Translations under genes and position numbers: made by a program
Source: Phyllobacterium endophyticum
GTDB taxonomy: Bacteria > Pseudomonadota > Alphaproteobacteria > Rhizobiales > Rhizobiaceae
Assembly (NCBI RefSeq): GCF_003010935.1
Contig: NZ_PGGN01000004.1
Location: 124,001 to 188,000, forward strand
DNA length: 64,000 bases
Direction of reading: 5' to 3'
The notes under the pieces: generated by a model
Database searches by the model: none
What the model saw: only the letters and a program-made list of their open reading frames with translations
What the model was told of the DNA's origin: nothing
Shown here: one piece after another, positions 28,798 to 39,309 of the stretch
Numbering within the stretch: the first letter of the stretch is position 1
Layout of the letters: every line of letters starts with the position of its first letter

Positions 28798-30477
28798 TTA
28801 AGGTGCGGCCGGAGCGTTTTCCCGGAGCAACCGCACCGCTGCGGCGCGCGCTTCATCGGTGACGCTGGCGCCAGCCAGCATGCGGGCGATTTCTTCCTGC
28901 CTGTCGCCGGTTTCCATCGCCCGTATGGAAGTCGCCACGCGGTCATTACCGGCGGCGGCCTTGGCGATAAGGAAATGCGTCTGAGCCCGGGCGGCAACCT
29001 GCGGCGCATGGGTGACGGAGAGAACCTGAACAGTACCCGCCAAGCGCCGCAGACGCTGGCCGATAGCGTCGGCGACCGCACCGCCCACACCCGTGTCGAT
29101 CTCGTCGAACACCAGTGTCGGCGCAGAACCGCGATCGGCAAGTGCTACTTTCAGCGCCAGGAGGAATCGCGAAAGTTCGCCGCCGGACGCGACTTTCATC
29201 ATGGGACCGGCGCGCGTGCCCGGATTGGTACGTACCCAATATTCGACCGTATCGATCCCGTCGGCAGTACGGCTCCCTGCATCCGTCGTCATCTCGACGA
29301 TGAACTCGGCGCGCTCCAGTTTCAGGGCGGGAAGCTCCGCCATGACAGCCTGTTTCAAGTGCTCGGCGGTCTCGCGGCGGTCTTTCGAAAGTGCGAGCGC
29401 CGCCAGATCATAAGCGTCCCGTGCCGCCAAGGCTTCTTTTTCGAGCGCAGCCAGTCTTTCTGCTCCCGCATCGATATCGGCAAGGTCCGCGTCCATCCGG
29501 TCACGCAATGCCGGAAGATCATCGACGGCAACGGAATATTTACGCGCCGCGGCCCGCAATGCGAACAGCCGTTCCTCCGTCTGCTCAAGCACACGCGGAT
29601 CGAAATCGATGGCGCGGATCGCCTGTTCAATGCCATTTTGAGCTTCGGCCAACGCATTGAGGGCCTCGTCGATGGCCTTGACCACAGGCTCCAGCAATTG
29701 CGGCGCTTCCGGAACCTTTCGCTCCAGGCGGCGAACGAGGCTGGCAAGTGAGGGGACGGGAGACGCATTGCCGGACAGAACCTCATTGGCATCGTTGACG
29801 TCGCCAGCGATTTTTTCCGAGCGCATCATATCCGTACGCCTGATCGCCAGCGCTTCTTCCTCAAGCGGTTCCGGATCAAGCTTGGCAAGTTCCTCGACCG
29901 AGGCGCGCAGATAATCCGCCTCGCGCGTCGCCGCTTCCACCTTGGCACGATGGCGGACCAGAGCGTGCTCCGTATCCCGCCAGGTCTTATGGAGCGCGCG
30001 AACAAGCGTGGCCTTGGTTTCAAGCGCTCCGAATGCATCGAGAAGGGTGCGGTGAATATCGGTATCGACAAGCGCACGATCGTCGTGCTGGCCGTGGATC
30101 TCCACCAGCCTGCGGCCAAGCTCTCTCAGCAGCGTCACACTCGCCGCCTGGTCGTTGATGAAGACACGGCTACGGCCATCGGCATTCTGTACACGGCGCA
30201 GGATGATATCGCCATCGTCGTCAATGTCGTTCTCGCGCAATAGAGTGCGCGCCGGGTGGCTTCCCACAATGTCGAATACCGCCGTAACCTGCCCCTGCTC
30301 GGCGCCGTGGCGCACAAGCGAAGCATCGCCGCGCGCGCCCAAGGCCAGCGACAACGCATCGAGCAGGATGGATTTGCCCGCACCTGTCTCGCCTGTCAGC
30401 ACCGACAGACCTTCGCGAAACTCGATGTCGAGCCGTTCAATCAGAACAATATCGCGGATCGACAGATGCGAAAGCAT
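28798..30477 (-). CDS. recN: DNA repair protein RecN
   Basis: A 559-residue SMC-like ATPase. Walker A GETGAGKSILLD lies at residues 29-40; a long coiled-coil middle follows, and the C-terminal half has the ABC signature region (ASGGELSRFLLALK) and Walker B TLVFDEIDTGVGG. It holds broken DNA ends together during recombinational repair and is often SOS-induced. ATG at 30477. A RIME-like palindrome separates it from bamD upstream; no good LexA box is seen in the 76 bases before it. Confidence 0.95.
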   Translation of the reverse strand: MLSHLSIRDIVLIERLDIEFREGLSVLTGETGAGKSILLDALSLALGARGDASLVRHGAEQGQVTAVFDIVGSHPARTLLRENDIDDDGDIILRRVQNADGRSRVFINDQAASVTLLRELGRRLVEIHGQHDDRALVDTDIHRTLLDAFGALETKATLVRALHKTWRDTEHALVRHRAKVEAATREADYLRASVEELAKLDPEPLEEEALAIRRTDMMRSEKIAGDVNDANEVLSGNASPVPSLASLVRRLERKVPEAPQLLEPVVKAIDEALNALAEAQNGIEQAIRAIDFDPRVLEQTEERLFALRAAARKYSVAVDDLPALRDRMDADLADIDAGAERLAALEKEALAARDAYDLAALALSKDRRETAEHLKQAVMAELPALKLERAEFIVEMTTDAGSRTADGIDTVEYWVRTNPGTRAGPMMKVASGGELSRFLLALKVALADRGSAPTLVFDEIDTGVGGAVADAIGQRLRRLAGTVQVLSVTHAPQVAARAQTHFLIAKAAAGNDRVATSIRAMETGDRQEEIARMLAGASVTDEARAAAVRLLRENAPAAP

Positions 30478-30508
30478 GGTTGCTCAGGTTATGGTTTCTT
30501 CGTTTTAC

Positions 30509-30552
30509 GCAATTCCGGACTGAAAACCGGTTCCCACTTTTCCTGGAATTGC
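30509..30552. repeat. RIME-like intergenic palindromic repeat
   Basis: A 44-bp imperfect palindrome with perfect 8-bp ends, GCAATTCC and GGAATTGC, and GGAAAA/TTTTC-type inner pairing. It closely resembles the intergenic mosaic elements (RIME and related) spread through Rhizobiales genomes. It occupies most of the 76-bp gap between bamD and recN, where it could act as a transcript-end structure. Identification is from memory of the consensus, not a search. Confidence 0.6.
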
Positions 30553-30553
30553 T

Positions 30554-31441
30554 TTAGACGCCGTCTTTGCCACCAGTGATAGCTTCTGCGGCTTTGGAAA
30601 GCCATGAGCCGGAATTCTGTCGAGGTTCAAGTCCACCACTCTGCAGGAGCTTGTAGCTGTCCTTGTACCACTCGCTGTCCGGGTAGTTCTGGCCAAGAAC
30701 GGCCGCGGCCGTCTGTGCTTCATTGGTGATGCCCAAGGCGTAATAGGCCTCGACCAGGCGAGCCAAGGCTTCCTCGACCTGCCGCGTATTCGAATATTGC
30801 TCGACGACACCGCGGAAGCGTTTGATAGCCGCCAGATATTCCTTGCGCTCTAGATAATAGCGGCCGACCTGCATTTCCTTGCCGGCGAGCTGATCGCGGC
30901 CAAAGCGTATCTTTGCCTTGGAATCCTCGACATATTCAGAGTCGGGATAACGCTCTACGACCTCGTTGAACGCAGCGATCGAACGGCGCGTCATGCTTTG
31001 TTCGCGCGTCACATCGGGGATCTGGCGATAGTAGCAAAGGCCGGTGATGTAATAGGCGTATGCCGCTTCGGGTTGCGTCGGATAGAGCGCGATATAGCGC
31101 TTGGTCATTGCCACCGCCTCGTCATATTTGCCTGCGCGATAATTGGCGAAGGCACCCATGACCAGCGATTTGCGGGCAAATTCCGAATAAGGATGCTGGC
31201 GATCCACCGCATCGAACTTCTTGGCAGCCTCATCGAGACGGCCGGAGTTCAGATTGGCAAGCGCCTGGTTATAAAGCACGTCTGCAGGCTCGATCGTATC
31301 GACATAAGCGTTGAGGTCGATATCATCGTCCTTCGAGGCACACCCGGAAATGGCTATGGCGCTGGCAACTGGAAGTAGAAGAAAGGCCATTCTGGCTTTG
31401 GTACCGAAGCCTTTATTCATCGACATTCTGCTATTCGCCAT
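30554..31441 (-). CDS. bamD: Outer membrane assembly lipoprotein BamD
   Basis: A 295-residue lipoprotein: N-terminal signal with lipobox AISGC (cysteine at about residue 34), then five TPR-like repeats starting [20 protein letters not shown] and including [20 protein letters not shown] and [14 protein letters not shown]. BamD binds BamA and is an essential part of the machine that inserts outer-membrane proteins. ATG at 31441 has GGAA seven bases before it; further in-frame ATGs at 31426 and 31420 are alternatives. It precedes recN, as in related genomes. Confidence 0.92.
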   Translation of the reverse strand: MANSRMSMNKGFGTKARMAFLLLPVASAIAISGCASKDDDIDLNAYVDTIEPADVLYNQALANLNSGRLDEAAKKFDAVDRQHPYSEFARKSLVMGAFANYRAGKYDEAVAMTKRYIALYPTQPEAAYAYYITGLCYYRQIPDVTREQSMTRRSIAAFNEVVERYPDSEYVEDSKAKIRFGRDQLAGKEMQVGRYYLERKEYLAAIKRFRGVVEQYSNTRQVEEALARLVEAYYALGITNEAQTAAAVLGQNYPDSEWYKDSYKLLQSGGLEPRQNSGSWLSKAAEAITGGKDGV

Positions 31442-31661
31442 ACTGTTTCCGGCCCCACGTAATAAATTTAAGAGCAATGATCGCAACCCGTTATCACGTT
31501 TGCGGCTCATACTCTAGGCATAGTCAATCTGCCGTCGGTTGGGCGCTCATAAACCACAAGCGACGAGAATCAGCAATCTTATTGCCATGTAATCGTCCAA
31601 TTTTGTGGCGGAGCCGAAAAACAGTTTCAAATCCCCTCTATTGCGGGCCTTTTGAAAGGCG

Positions 31662-32051
31662 TCACGCGTTTTCAAGCAATTGTGCCTCGCCATTGCTGAA
31701 TGACCATTCGTCCCGGCTGGAGGTGCTGATGATGATCATAACATCCTCGGGCCTTACGCCGGGTGCCTCCGCAAGCAGCGTAACGAGGCGCTTGTAGAAT
31801 GCCTGTTTCGTCGCGGCATCACGCGGCCTGCCGATATTGATGGCGAACATCATGAAATCGTCCGAGCGCGGGCCGCCGAAGTAATTGCGGTCAAAGATAA
31901 GCTCTCCCGGGCGAAACTGCTGAATAGCCTGAAACCGGTCATCGGCAGGAACATTAAAGGCTTCGACCAGCGCCTTGTGCAGGCTCTCTGACACGGATTT
32001 CAGGTATTCGGGAGATTTGCCTTCGAGGAGCGAAATGCGAGTGAACGGCAT
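31662..32051 (-). CDS. Tautomerase family protein
   Basis: A 129-residue protein of the 4-oxalocrotonate tautomerase superfamily, long form. Proline 2, the catalytic base once the methionine is removed, is present (MPFTRISLLEGKSPEYLK), as is the arginine-rich middle. Natural substrates of this branch are not known. ATG at 32051 has GGAAGGA at proper spacing; the frame is open for another 108 codons upstream but through the divergent promoter region. It is divergent from a LysR-type regulator, its likely controller. Confidence 0.83.
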   Translation of the reverse strand: MPFTRISLLEGKSPEYLKSVSESLHKALVEAFNVPADDRFQAIQQFRPGELIFDRNYFGGPRSDDFMMFAINIGRPRDAATKQAFYKRLVTLLAEAPGVRPEDVMIIISTSSRDEWSFSNGEAQLLENA

Positions 32052-32093
32052 TGTACTGTCCTTCCTTTGATAAAGCGCAAACACTTGACCCCA

Positions 32094-32107
32094 CTGTTGT
32101 ACAACAG
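32094..32107. promoter_or_regulatory. Palindrome between tautomerase and LysR genes, candidate LTTR box
   Basis: CTGTTGTACAACAG is a perfect 14-bp palindrome, 43 bases from the tautomerase start and 63 from the LysR start, in the 118-bp divergent interval. Its T-to-A dyad fits a LysR-type recognition site, used for autorepression and activation of the neighbour. Confidence 0.55.
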
Positions 32108-32169
32108 CATAATCGTCCTGAAAATTCGATAATATCGGACAAACTATCCTGGAAAAGAGGATAATCAAA

Positions 32170-33060
32170 ATGCAAAGGATCACGTTCGATCTCGATTGTC
32201 TGCGCACTTTCTCCACGGGTATGGAACTTGGCAGTTTTTCCAAGGCAGCGGTCCGGCTTGGCCGCTCCACCTCGGCGGTCAGTGCACAATTGAAGAAGTT
32301 GGAGCAACAGGCGGGAACGCCGATTTTCGTCAAGTCCGGCAGGGGCCTTGCCCTCACTGAAGCCGGCGAGACCATGCTGGCCTATGCACGCAGATTGCTT
32401 GATCTCAACGATGAAGCCGTAACTGCCATTCAAGGGAGTGAACTTGAGGGATGGGTGCGGCTCGGACTGCAGGAGGATTTCGGTGAGACCGTTCTTCCCA
32501 AGGTGCTTGGACAGTTCGCCAGGGCGCATCCCAAGGTGCGGATCGAGGCGCGCGTGGCACGCAATGCCGAGTTGATCGAACGGATCACTTCCGGTCGCCT
32601 GGACCTGGCATTGGCATGGAGCGATGGATCGGTGACGACGCCCCACCATGAGCGGGTAATGGATGTGCCGATGTGCTGGGTTGGACCGGCCGGTGAGCCG
32701 CGAGTCTGGCAGGCGACGGCGGACGAACCGCTGCCGCTGGCCTCGCTTGAGGCACCTTGTCTCCTTCGGACCGCCGCCACTGATGCGCTGGACCGAGCCC
32801 ACATACCCTGGCGGCTTTCATTTGTCAGTCCGAGCCTCGCAGGTCTGTGGGCAGCAACGGTCGCCGGCCTTGGCGTGACCATTCGCACACCCATCGGCTT
32901 ACCCGCAACCGTACAGCAACTGGTACCGGTCGTCAGCGGACTGCCGCCATTGCCTTCACTTGGACTTGTCCTTCATCGCGCGCAAGCACAGCCGGATCCG
33001 GCAACCGCACGCCTCGCAACGATCATGCTGCAGGCATTGCAGGACGTCAGACCGGATTGA
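32170..33060 (+). CDS. LysR family transcriptional regulator
   Basis: A 296-residue LTTR with the N-terminal winged helix-turn-helix (LDCLRTFSTGMELGSFSKAA, then LGRSTSAVSAQLKKLEQQAG) and a C-terminal substrate-binding-like effector domain. It probably controls the divergent tautomerase gene through the palindrome between them. The inducer is unknown. ATG at 32170 follows AGAGGA. Confidence 0.9.
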   Translation: MQRITFDLDCLRTFSTGMELGSFSKAAVRLGRSTSAVSAQLKKLEQQAGTPIFVKSGRGLALTEAGETMLAYARRLLDLNDEAVTAIQGSELEGWVRLGLQEDFGETVLPKVLGQFARAHPKVRIEARVARNAELIERITSGRLDLALAWSDGSVTTPHHERVMDVPMCWVGPAGEPRVWQATADEPLPLASLEAPCLLRTAATDALDRAHIPWRLSFVSPSLAGLWAATVAGLGVTIRTPIGLPATVQQLVPVVSGLPPLPSLGLVLHRAQAQPDPATARLATIMLQALQDVRPD

Positions 33061-33066
33061 CAGGGA

Positions 33067-34023
33067 TCAGAGTACCGAGGGCGCCAAGGTAGCGTTCACG
33101 GCGACGAGGGGTGCGCCGCGCGATTGACCCCGCGTGCCGGCCGTTTCCACGATCTCGAACGCTGCCGTATCTGAAAGAAGCGCGCGCAGCGCGGCGGCGT
33201 TCAACCGATGCCCGCCACGATACGAGCGGAAACAACCGATGAACGGTGCGCCGGCAAGAGCGAGATCGCCGATGGCGTCCAGCGTCTTGTGACGCACAAA
33301 CTCATCCTTGTACCGAAGCCCGCCGGGATTGATGACGGAATGATCGTCGCCGATGACCAGCGAATTATCGAGGGATGACCCAAGCGCCAAACCCGCCGCC
33401 CAGAGCTTCTCCACATCACGCATGAAACCGAAGGTGCGTGCTCGCGAGATCTCCTTGCGAAATATCGTCTCGTCCATGTCGCTGGCAAATTTCTGACGGC
33501 CGATGGCCGGCGTGTCGAAATCGATCTCCACCTCATAGCGGGTGCCCTCATAGGGGCTGAACTCCGCCCACGAAGCTCCAGCCTCGATGCGCGAAGTCTT
33601 GAGGATGCGGATGAAACGGCGCTTTGCCGCCTGCCGCACGAATCCTGCCTGTTCGAACGCATCGAGGAACATGGACGATGTTCCGTCAAGGATCGGAACT
33701 TCCGGGCCATCGATCTCCGCGATCATATTGTCGATGCCCGAACCGGCAATAGCCGCCATCACGTGCTCGACGGTACTGACCGTGACCCCTGCCCTATCGG
33801 TCAATGTCGTGGACAGATCCGTCGTACCGACTTCCGAGACGAGCGCCTTGATTTCATGACTGGAGCCGGCACCGCCCAGCCTGTGGAAAACGATGCCCGT
33901 TCCGGGATCGGCGGGCAGGAAAGTAATCGTCACCGGGGCACCGGAGTGCACACCCGCGCCCGCAAGCGAAATCCGCTCGGCAATCGTTGTCTGGTACTCG
34001 CGCAATGGAAACCTCGTGCCCAT
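33067..34023 (-). CDS. lpxC: UDP-3-O-acyl-N-acetylglucosamine deacetylase
   Basis: A 318-residue zinc deacetylase, the committed step of lipid A synthesis. Zinc ligands are seen in VEHVMAAIAG and in the later HKTLDAIGDLALAG; the catalytic histidine is in YRGGHRLNAAAL. QTTIAERISLAGAGVHSG is the usual N-terminal start of the fold. The ATG at 34023 is taken, but neither it nor the ATG 23 codons upstream (34092) has a good ribosome site. It lies downstream of ftsZ at the end of the division cluster, but behind a strong terminator, so it probably has its own promoter in the 200-bp gap. Confidence 0.93.
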   Translation of the reverse strand: MGTRFPLREYQTTIAERISLAGAGVHSGAPVTITFLPADPGTGIVFHRLGGAGSSHEIKALVSEVGTTDLSTTLTDRAGVTVSTVEHVMAAIAGSGIDNMIAEIDGPEVPILDGTSSMFLDAFEQAGFVRQAAKRRFIRILKTSRIEAGASWAEFSPYEGTRYEVEIDFDTPAIGRQKFASDMDETIFRKEISRARTFGFMRDVEKLWAAGLALGSSLDNSLVIGDDHSVINPGGLRYKDEFVRHKTLDAIGDLALAGAPFIGCFRSYRGGHRLNAAALRALLSDTAAFEIVETAGTRGQSRGAPLVAVNATLAPSVL

Positions 34024-34226
34024 GTGCCGCAACGGACAGTCTGTCCGATTGCAGCCGATATAGTGCGGCGCTGTACGCTTCAGGACCAGCATCGCTCATG
34101 ATTCATTTGCGGTGCAACATACAATCGGCATGGCTTGACGCAAAATCACGGTTTGGCGACGTCTGTTACGAAGCCGCGACCCATCCAGCCAAAAAGTATG
34201 GCTTGAATTTCAATGGTTTAAAAGAA

Positions 34227-34256
34227 AATTCCGCCAGTGAAGTCAATGGCGGAATT
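34227..34256 (-). terminator. Strong intrinsic terminator after ftsZ
   Basis: AATTCCGCCA (34227-34236) and TGGCGGAATT (34247-34256) form a perfect 10-bp stem with a 10-base loop, followed on the minus strand by TTCTTTTAAA. It lies 28 bases past the ftsZ stop and is the clearest rho-independent terminator in the window, separating the division cluster from lpxC. Confidence 0.85.
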
Positions 34257-34283
34257 CACGTTCGTTAACAATCCGTGATCGGA

Positions 34284-35969
34284 TCAGTTTGCCTGGCGGC
34301 GAAGAAACGCCGGGATTTCAAGCTGATCGTCCTCGGAAGCCTGCCGCGCCTGTGGTTGTACACGGCCCTGCTCGTCGAGCTGGCCACGGCGTGGCGCATA
34401 GATCGACGCGTCCTGCGAAAGCGGCCGGCGCTGTTCGACCGGACGCATGGCGGGTTCACGCGGCTGCGCGGGTTCCAGCCGGGCAGTCTCGTCTTCGCGG
34501 CGGGTCAAACCGGCGGTCAGGCGCTTCAGAAGGCCCATGGGACCACGGTCTTCCTGGCTTTCATAGGAAGGCTCCCGGCTATTGTCGCGCGTACCCATGT
34601 CACGCGCGTTGAGTTCCGCCTGAACCACCGGCGGGAAATCCGCTACGTTAGGCATGCGCGGAGCAACCGGCAGAGGCGCAGGTGCCGCCTGCATCTGTGG
34701 TTGCGGTGCTGGTTGATGCACAGGAGCCTGTGGCGCGGCCGCAAAAGGAGCGTCGAATACTTCCGGAGCCGGAGCCTGGAAAATGCGGCTCTGCGGACGG
34801 AATTCTTCGGCGGGCTGCGGTGCGCGCTGCACCATATCCTGCTCGGCAGCGCGGATGGCATCCGCTACCGGATCTGCCATGCGCGCGGCTGGCTGCTGAA
34901 CAACCGGACGAGCGTTTATGCTTGCGGCCGCCTGCTGCGCGGGCTTGGCAATGGGCTTCAAAGGCTGGCGAAATTCGATCGGCGCGGGCGCCGACTCTCC
35001 AATCTGCTTATCGATGCCAGTTGCCACGACAGAAACGCGGATGATGCCTTCAAGGCTTTCGTCGAAGGTTGCACCAAGGATGATATTGGCATCCTGGTCG
35101 ACTTCTTCACGGATACGAGTTGCAGCCTCGTCGACTTCGAACAGCGTCATGTCGCGGCCGCCGGTGATAGAAATCAGCAGACCCTTGGCGCCGCGCATCG
35201 ACGTTTCGTCGAGCAGCGGGTTGGCAATTGCAGCTTCGGCGGCAGCCATCGCACGGCCATCACCGGATGCCTCGCCAGTGCCCATCATTGCCTTGCCCAT
35301 CTCGCGCATGACCGAGCGAACGTCGGCAAAGTCGAGATTGATGAGACCTTCCTTCACCATCAGATCGGTGATGCAGGCAACGCCTGAGTAGAGCACCTGA
35401 TCTGCCATCGCGAATGCATCGGCAAAGGTTGTCTTGTCGTTGGCGATGCGGAAGAGATTCTGGTTCGGGATGACGATGAGCGTATCGACATTCTTCTGCA
35501 GGTCTTCGATCCCCATATCGGCGGTGCGCATGCGGCGCTGACCTTCGAAGTGGAAAGGCTTGGTGACGACACCAACAGTCAGAATGCCCTTTTCGCGGGC
35601 TGCGCGGGCAACGACAGGGGCAGCGCCTGTCCCGGTGCCACCGCCCATGCCTGCGGTAACGAAGCACATGTGCGTGCCCTGCAGGTGGTCGTTTATCTCG
35701 TCGATGCATTCTTCGGCCGCTGCACGGCCAACTTCTGGTTGCGAGCCCGCGCCAAGACCTTCGGTCACAGCCGCACCAAGCTGAACAAGACGTTCGGCCT
35801 TCGACTGCGACAGCGCCTGTGCATCAGTATTGGCTACCACGAATTCAACACCGCGCAAGCCGGCATTGATCATGTTATTGACCGCGTTGCCACCACCACC
35901 GCCAACACCGAAAACGGTGATCCGTGGCTTAAGCTCGGTAATGTCCGGCTTTTGCAGATTGATACTCAT
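34284..35969 (-). CDS. ftsZ: Cell division protein FtsZ
   Basis: A 561-residue tubulin homologue. The GTP-binding signature GGGTGTG is at residues 109-115 and the T7 synergy loop at NLDFADV. After the ~320-residue core comes an unusually long proline/glutamine-rich linker (about 220 residues), typical of Rhizobiales FtsZ, and the conserved C-terminal peptide [12 protein letters not shown] that binds FtsA and other partners. It polymerises into the Z-ring. The 165-bp gap before ftsA likely holds an extra promoter. A strong terminator follows. Confidence 0.97.
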   Translation of the reverse strand: MSINLQKPDITELKPRITVFGVGGGGGNAVNNMINAGLRGVEFVVANTDAQALSQSKAERLVQLGAAVTEGLGAGSQPEVGRAAAEECIDEINDHLQGTHMCFVTAGMGGGTGTGAAPVVARAAREKGILTVGVVTKPFHFEGQRRMRTADMGIEDLQKNVDTLIVIPNQNLFRIANDKTTFADAFAMADQVLYSGVACITDLMVKEGLINLDFADVRSVMREMGKAMMGTGEASGDGRAMAAAEAAIANPLLDETSMRGAKGLLISITGGRDMTLFEVDEAATRIREEVDQDANIILGATFDESLEGIIRVSVVATGIDKQIGESAPAPIEFRQPLKPIAKPAQQAAASINARPVVQQPAARMADPVADAIRAAEQDMVQRAPQPAEEFRPQSRIFQAPAPEVFDAPFAAAPQAPVHQPAPQPQMQAAPAPLPVAPRMPNVADFPPVVQAELNARDMGTRDNSREPSYESQEDRGPMGLLKRLTAGLTRREDETARLEPAQPREPAMRPVEQRRPLSQDASIYAPRRGQLDEQGRVQPQARQASEDDQLEIPAFLRRQAN

Positions 35970-36134
35970 TTGGTCCGTTCCTTTTCGTCTCTACCGCCTC
36001 GCCGCTGCGGTGTTTTTTTTGGGTTTCCCCGTTTGCGCGTGACCCCAAAAATCGTTCCCGATTCCAGGAAAAGCTCATGCGCCATTTAAGTGCTGCTGCG
36101 TCCAGTACGTCCTGAGGACGCGTGGCGCAGTATT

Positions 36135-37457
36135 CTAGAAACTCTCTTTCAGCCATTGGCCGATACGCTGGAAACGCCCACCCGTGCCTGTCATCAATGA
36201 AGATGAACCAGCTTTTACAGAACGCTCTTCAATTCCCGCCACCTGCGGATAGATCAGAAGTCCGACCGCCGCGGAGAAGGCCGGTCCCTTGGCCGCTTCG
36301 GGAAGCCCCGTAACCCCAAGGGGACGGCCGATACGCACATTGCGCGCCAGGATGCGGCGTGCCGCTTCCGGCAATCCCGCCAGCTGACTGGCACCACCCG
36401 TAAGCACCACGCGCTTGCCAACGATCTGGCCATAGCCGGACTGATTGAGCCGGTCACGCGCCAATTCCAGCGTCTCCTCGACGCGGGCACGGATGATGCG
36501 GGTGAGCACGGCCCGCGGATATTGATTGGGAACATCGCGGGCGTCATTGCCGAGCGGTGAGACGCTGATCATGTCCCGGTCGTCGGCTGCACTTGGCAGC
36601 GCCGAACCATGCATGACCTTCAGCCGCTCGGCGTCGTCCATATGGGCGGAGAGACCGCGGGCCACATCCATGGTCACATGATTTCCGCCAATGGCGATTG
36701 CATCGGCGTGGATGAACTTGCCCTCGGAGAAGACCGAGATCGTCGTCGTGCCGCCACCCATGTCGATGCAGGCTGCTCCCATCTCCGCTTCATCGTCGAC
36801 GAGTGCCGAGAGGCCGCTGGCATAGGGCGTCGCAATCATGGCTTCCACGGACAGATGGCAGCGATTGACGCACAGCTCGAGATTGCGCAGCGGCGCAGCA
36901 TCGGCAGTCAGGACATGCATTTCAACGCCGAGTGTATCGCCAATCATGCCGAGCGGATCGCGAATGCCGCGCTCACCATCAAGGCCATAGGCGATCGGGA
37001 GCGAATGGACGAGATGGCGTTCAGCAGCCAGCGCCTGCTTGGCGCCTGCGGCAAGCACGCGGCGGATGTCCGCTTGATCCACTTCATGGCCGCCAAGGTT
37101 GATACTGGCAGAAAAGCTCTCGCTCTTCAGACGGCCCGACGAGATATTGACGATCATGGAATCGACCGTGAGACCGGCCATGCGCTCGGCAGCGTCGACG
37201 GCAAGGCGGATTGCCTGCTCGGCAGCATCAAGATTGACGATAACGCCCGACTTGATACCGCGCGACTTCTGATGGCCGATGCCCAGAACCTCGATACGGT
37301 GCGTACGGCCTGGCAGGTGCGCACTTTCTTCACGCGGACGCAACCGCGCAATGATGCAGCAAACCTTGCTCGACCCGATGTCCAGAACAGTCAACGAGCG
37401 CGTCCGCTTGGCGGATGGCGCTCCAGTCGATGTGCCTTTTCCGTTCAGAATACTCAT
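36135..37457 (-). CDS. ftsA: Cell division protein FtsA
   Basis: A 440-residue actin-like ATPase. It begins with an extended polar leader before the phosphate-1 motif (TVLDIGSSKVCCIIA); the SHS2/1C domain and a phosphate-2 motif (GAACIDMGGGTTTISVF) follow. The last residues (GGRFQRIGQWLKESF) form the amphipathic helix that tethers FtsZ filaments to the membrane. Its start overlaps the ftsQ stop by four bases (ATGA). Confidence 0.95.
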   Translation of the reverse strand: MSILNGKGTSTGAPSAKRTRSLTVLDIGSSKVCCIIARLRPREESAHLPGRTHRIEVLGIGHQKSRGIKSGVIVNLDAAEQAIRLAVDAAERMAGLTVDSMIVNISSGRLKSESFSASINLGGHEVDQADIRRVLAAGAKQALAAERHLVHSLPIAYGLDGERGIRDPLGMIGDTLGVEMHVLTADAAPLRNLELCVNRCHLSVEAMIATPYASGLSALVDDEAEMGAACIDMGGGTTTISVFSEGKFIHADAIAIGGNHVTMDVARGLSAHMDDAERLKVMHGSALPSAADDRDMISVSPLGNDARDVPNQYPRAVLTRIIRARVEETLELARDRLNQSGYGQIVGKRVVLTGGASQLAGLPEAARRILARNVRIGRPLGVTGLPEAAKGPAFSAAVGLLIYPQVAGIEERSVKAGSSSLMTGTGGRFQRIGQWLKESF

Positions 37458-38395
37458 ACACGCTTCTCCGAACGCTTTGGCGCCTTGTCTCGGGCCTTCA
37501 AATACTCAACGCGTTGCACCATCGCTTCCGGCGTAAGCCGGACCACCACGCGATCCGCCAGACGCATATCGACCGACGCGATGTCGCGGGACAGGAGCCC
37601 GGCCTTGCTGTCCATGCCGGCAATATCAGTCAACGCTTCATCGATCCGCGTTTCCGGAAGCATCAGACTTACGCCGTTTTTCAGCAGCAAATCCCAACGG
37701 CGGTCTCCGACCCGCTGATAGGCCTTTACCTCGCTGGCGATCTGCGGAAAGCCGGCCATTTGCGTCAACAGCAGCTTTGCCTGCTTGTCGGCACCCGCAC
37801 CGATGACCAGGGGCAAGGAAGCACTGCGACCGCCGGTAAATGGCACGATCATGCGACCGTCGGCATCGATTACCGAGAGCTGATCGCCATTTTGCCAGAC
37901 CGCGAGAGCCGTGCGCTCATGGATCGATATCTGAATCGTATTCGGATATACTTTGAACACATCGACCGATTCTACCCAGGGCAGCCCTGCGACCGCCTTC
38001 TGCGCGTCGGCGGCGCTCAATCCGACGAGCGATGTCTCGCCGTCCAGGCCAAGAGCACCAAGAACGTCGATCTCCGAAGTTTCCTTGTTTCCAACGACCT
38101 TCACATCTTCGATAGCGAAGCCAAACGTCGAAGTCGTGACCTTGACGACTTCCGGCGCGTGACCGCCGAGGATCGCACCGTAGGCGCCGGTAAGGGCGAG
38201 GAAAGCTACGGCTCCGATCGTTCCCACATGATTGGGAATAGAGACCTCGCCTTCGATCATGCGGGAGACGACGCGCACGGGCTTGCGCAGAAACTTCGGC
38301 AGCACGATGGGGAAACGGCCAAAAGCAGCCGGCCTGCCCGAAGACACCAGCTTTGCACCACGCGGGTGCGCATTTTTGCCCTTCAACGCAAACAC
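37454..38395 (-). CDS. ftsQ: Cell division protein FtsQ
   Basis: A 313-residue bitopic protein: a basic cytoplasmic tail, one membrane helix ([20 protein letters not shown]), a POTRA domain ([20 protein letters not shown]) and the FtsQ beta domain. It links early and late divisome proteins. The start is GTG at 38395 with GGAGG eight bases upstream; a TTG seven codons further up is less likely. It overlaps ddlB by 13 bases and ftsA by 4. Confidence 0.92.
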   Translation of the reverse strand: MFALKGKNAHPRGAKLVSSGRPAAFGRFPIVLPKFLRKPVRVVSRMIEGEVSIPNHVGTIGAVAFLALTGAYGAILGGHAPEVVKVTTSTFGFAIEDVKVVGNKETSEIDVLGALGLDGETSLVGLSAADAQKAVAGLPWVESVDVFKVYPNTIQISIHERTALAVWQNGDQLSVIDADGRMIVPFTGGRSASLPLVIGAGADKQAKLLLTQMAGFPQIASEVKAYQRVGDRRWDLLLKNGVSLMLPETRIDEALTDIAGMDSKAGLLSRDIASVDMRLADRVVVRLTPEAMVQRVEYLKARDKAPKRSEKRV

Positions 38396-39309
38396 GATGC
38401 GTCCTCCACCATCCAACTCAACAATTCACCAAAGGTATGCCCCGCGGCTTTGGCGATATCAGGTACGAGAGAGGTGGGGGTCATGCCTGGCTGGGTATTG
38501 ATTTCCAGCCAGATCAGTTCGCCATCCTCGGAAAAACGGTCGTCGTAACGGAAGTCCGACCGGCTAATCCCTTTACATCCAATTGCCTGATGCGCCTTGA
38601 GTGACAGTGTTTGTATTTTTTGGTAAATTTTTAGTGAAATTTTAGCCGGCGTTACATGATTTGATCCACCTTCAACGTATTTTGAATCATAATCGTAGAA
38701 CTGATGACCAACCGGTATGATTTCGCACACGCCTATGGCCACATCACCCATCACGGCGCAGGTCAGCTCGCGGCCATGGATGTAGCGCTCGACCATGACG
38801 GTACCTCCGAATTTCCACTCATCGGAAGTAATGATTTGCGGTGGATGCGACTGATCTTCCTTGACGATGACAACACCGAAGCTTGAGCCCTCGCTGACGG
38901 GCTTGACCACGTAAGGCGGCTTCATCGGGTGCTTCGAGGTAAAGTCCAGACGGCTCATCGTCCTGGCTTCTGCAACCGGAATGCCAGCCGCCTTGGCGAC
39001 GATCTTCGCCTGCTCCTTGTTCATCGCCAGGGCGGAGGCAAGCACACCGGAATGCGTGTAAGGAATTTCAAGATATTCCAGGATGCCCTGGATGGTTCCG
39101 TCCTCACCGAAGGGACCATGCAGCGCATTGAAGACTACGTCGGGCTTAACTTGAACGAGCGTACTGGCGACATCGCGGGTGACGTCGACGCGCGTTACGG
39201 TATAGCCCTCCGCCTCCAAAGCATCCGCGCAAGAATTGCCAGAGGACAGCGACACCGGACGCTCCGATGAAAAGCCACCCATCAGCACCGCAACATGCTT
39301 TTTCGCCAT
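38383..39309 (-). CDS. ddlB: D-alanine--D-alanine ligase
   Basis: A 308-residue ATP-grasp enzyme: [19 protein letters not shown] at the N-terminus, the grasp loop [14 protein letters not shown] and the magnesium/ATP site [19 protein letters not shown]. It makes D-Ala-D-Ala for MurF. ATG at 39309 has GAGGGG upstream. A 470-bp interval, containing a decayed parD gene, separates it from murB, the only large gap in the cluster. Confidence 0.95.
   Translation of the reverse strand: MAKKHVAVLMGGFSSERPVSLSSGNSCADALEAEGYTVTRVDVTRDVASTLVQVKPDVVFNALHGPFGEDGTIQGILEYLEIPYTHSGVLASALAMNKEQAKIVAKAAGIPVAEARTMSRLDFTSKHPMKPPYVVKPVSEGSSFGVVIVKEDQSHPPQIITSDEWKFGGTVMVERYIHGRELTCAVMGDVAIGVCEIIPVGHQFYDYDSKYVEGGSNHVTPAKISLKIYQKIQTLSLKAHQAIGCKGISRSDFRYDDRFSEDGELIWLEINTQPGMTPTSLVPDIAKAAGHTFGELLSWMVEDASCLR

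Noticed and set aside
36108..36120. CGTCC-TGA-GGACG hairpin between ftsA and ftsZ as a terminator
   Set aside because: The stem is only five base pairs and no T-run follows on the minus strand; ftsA and ftsZ are normally co-transcribed.
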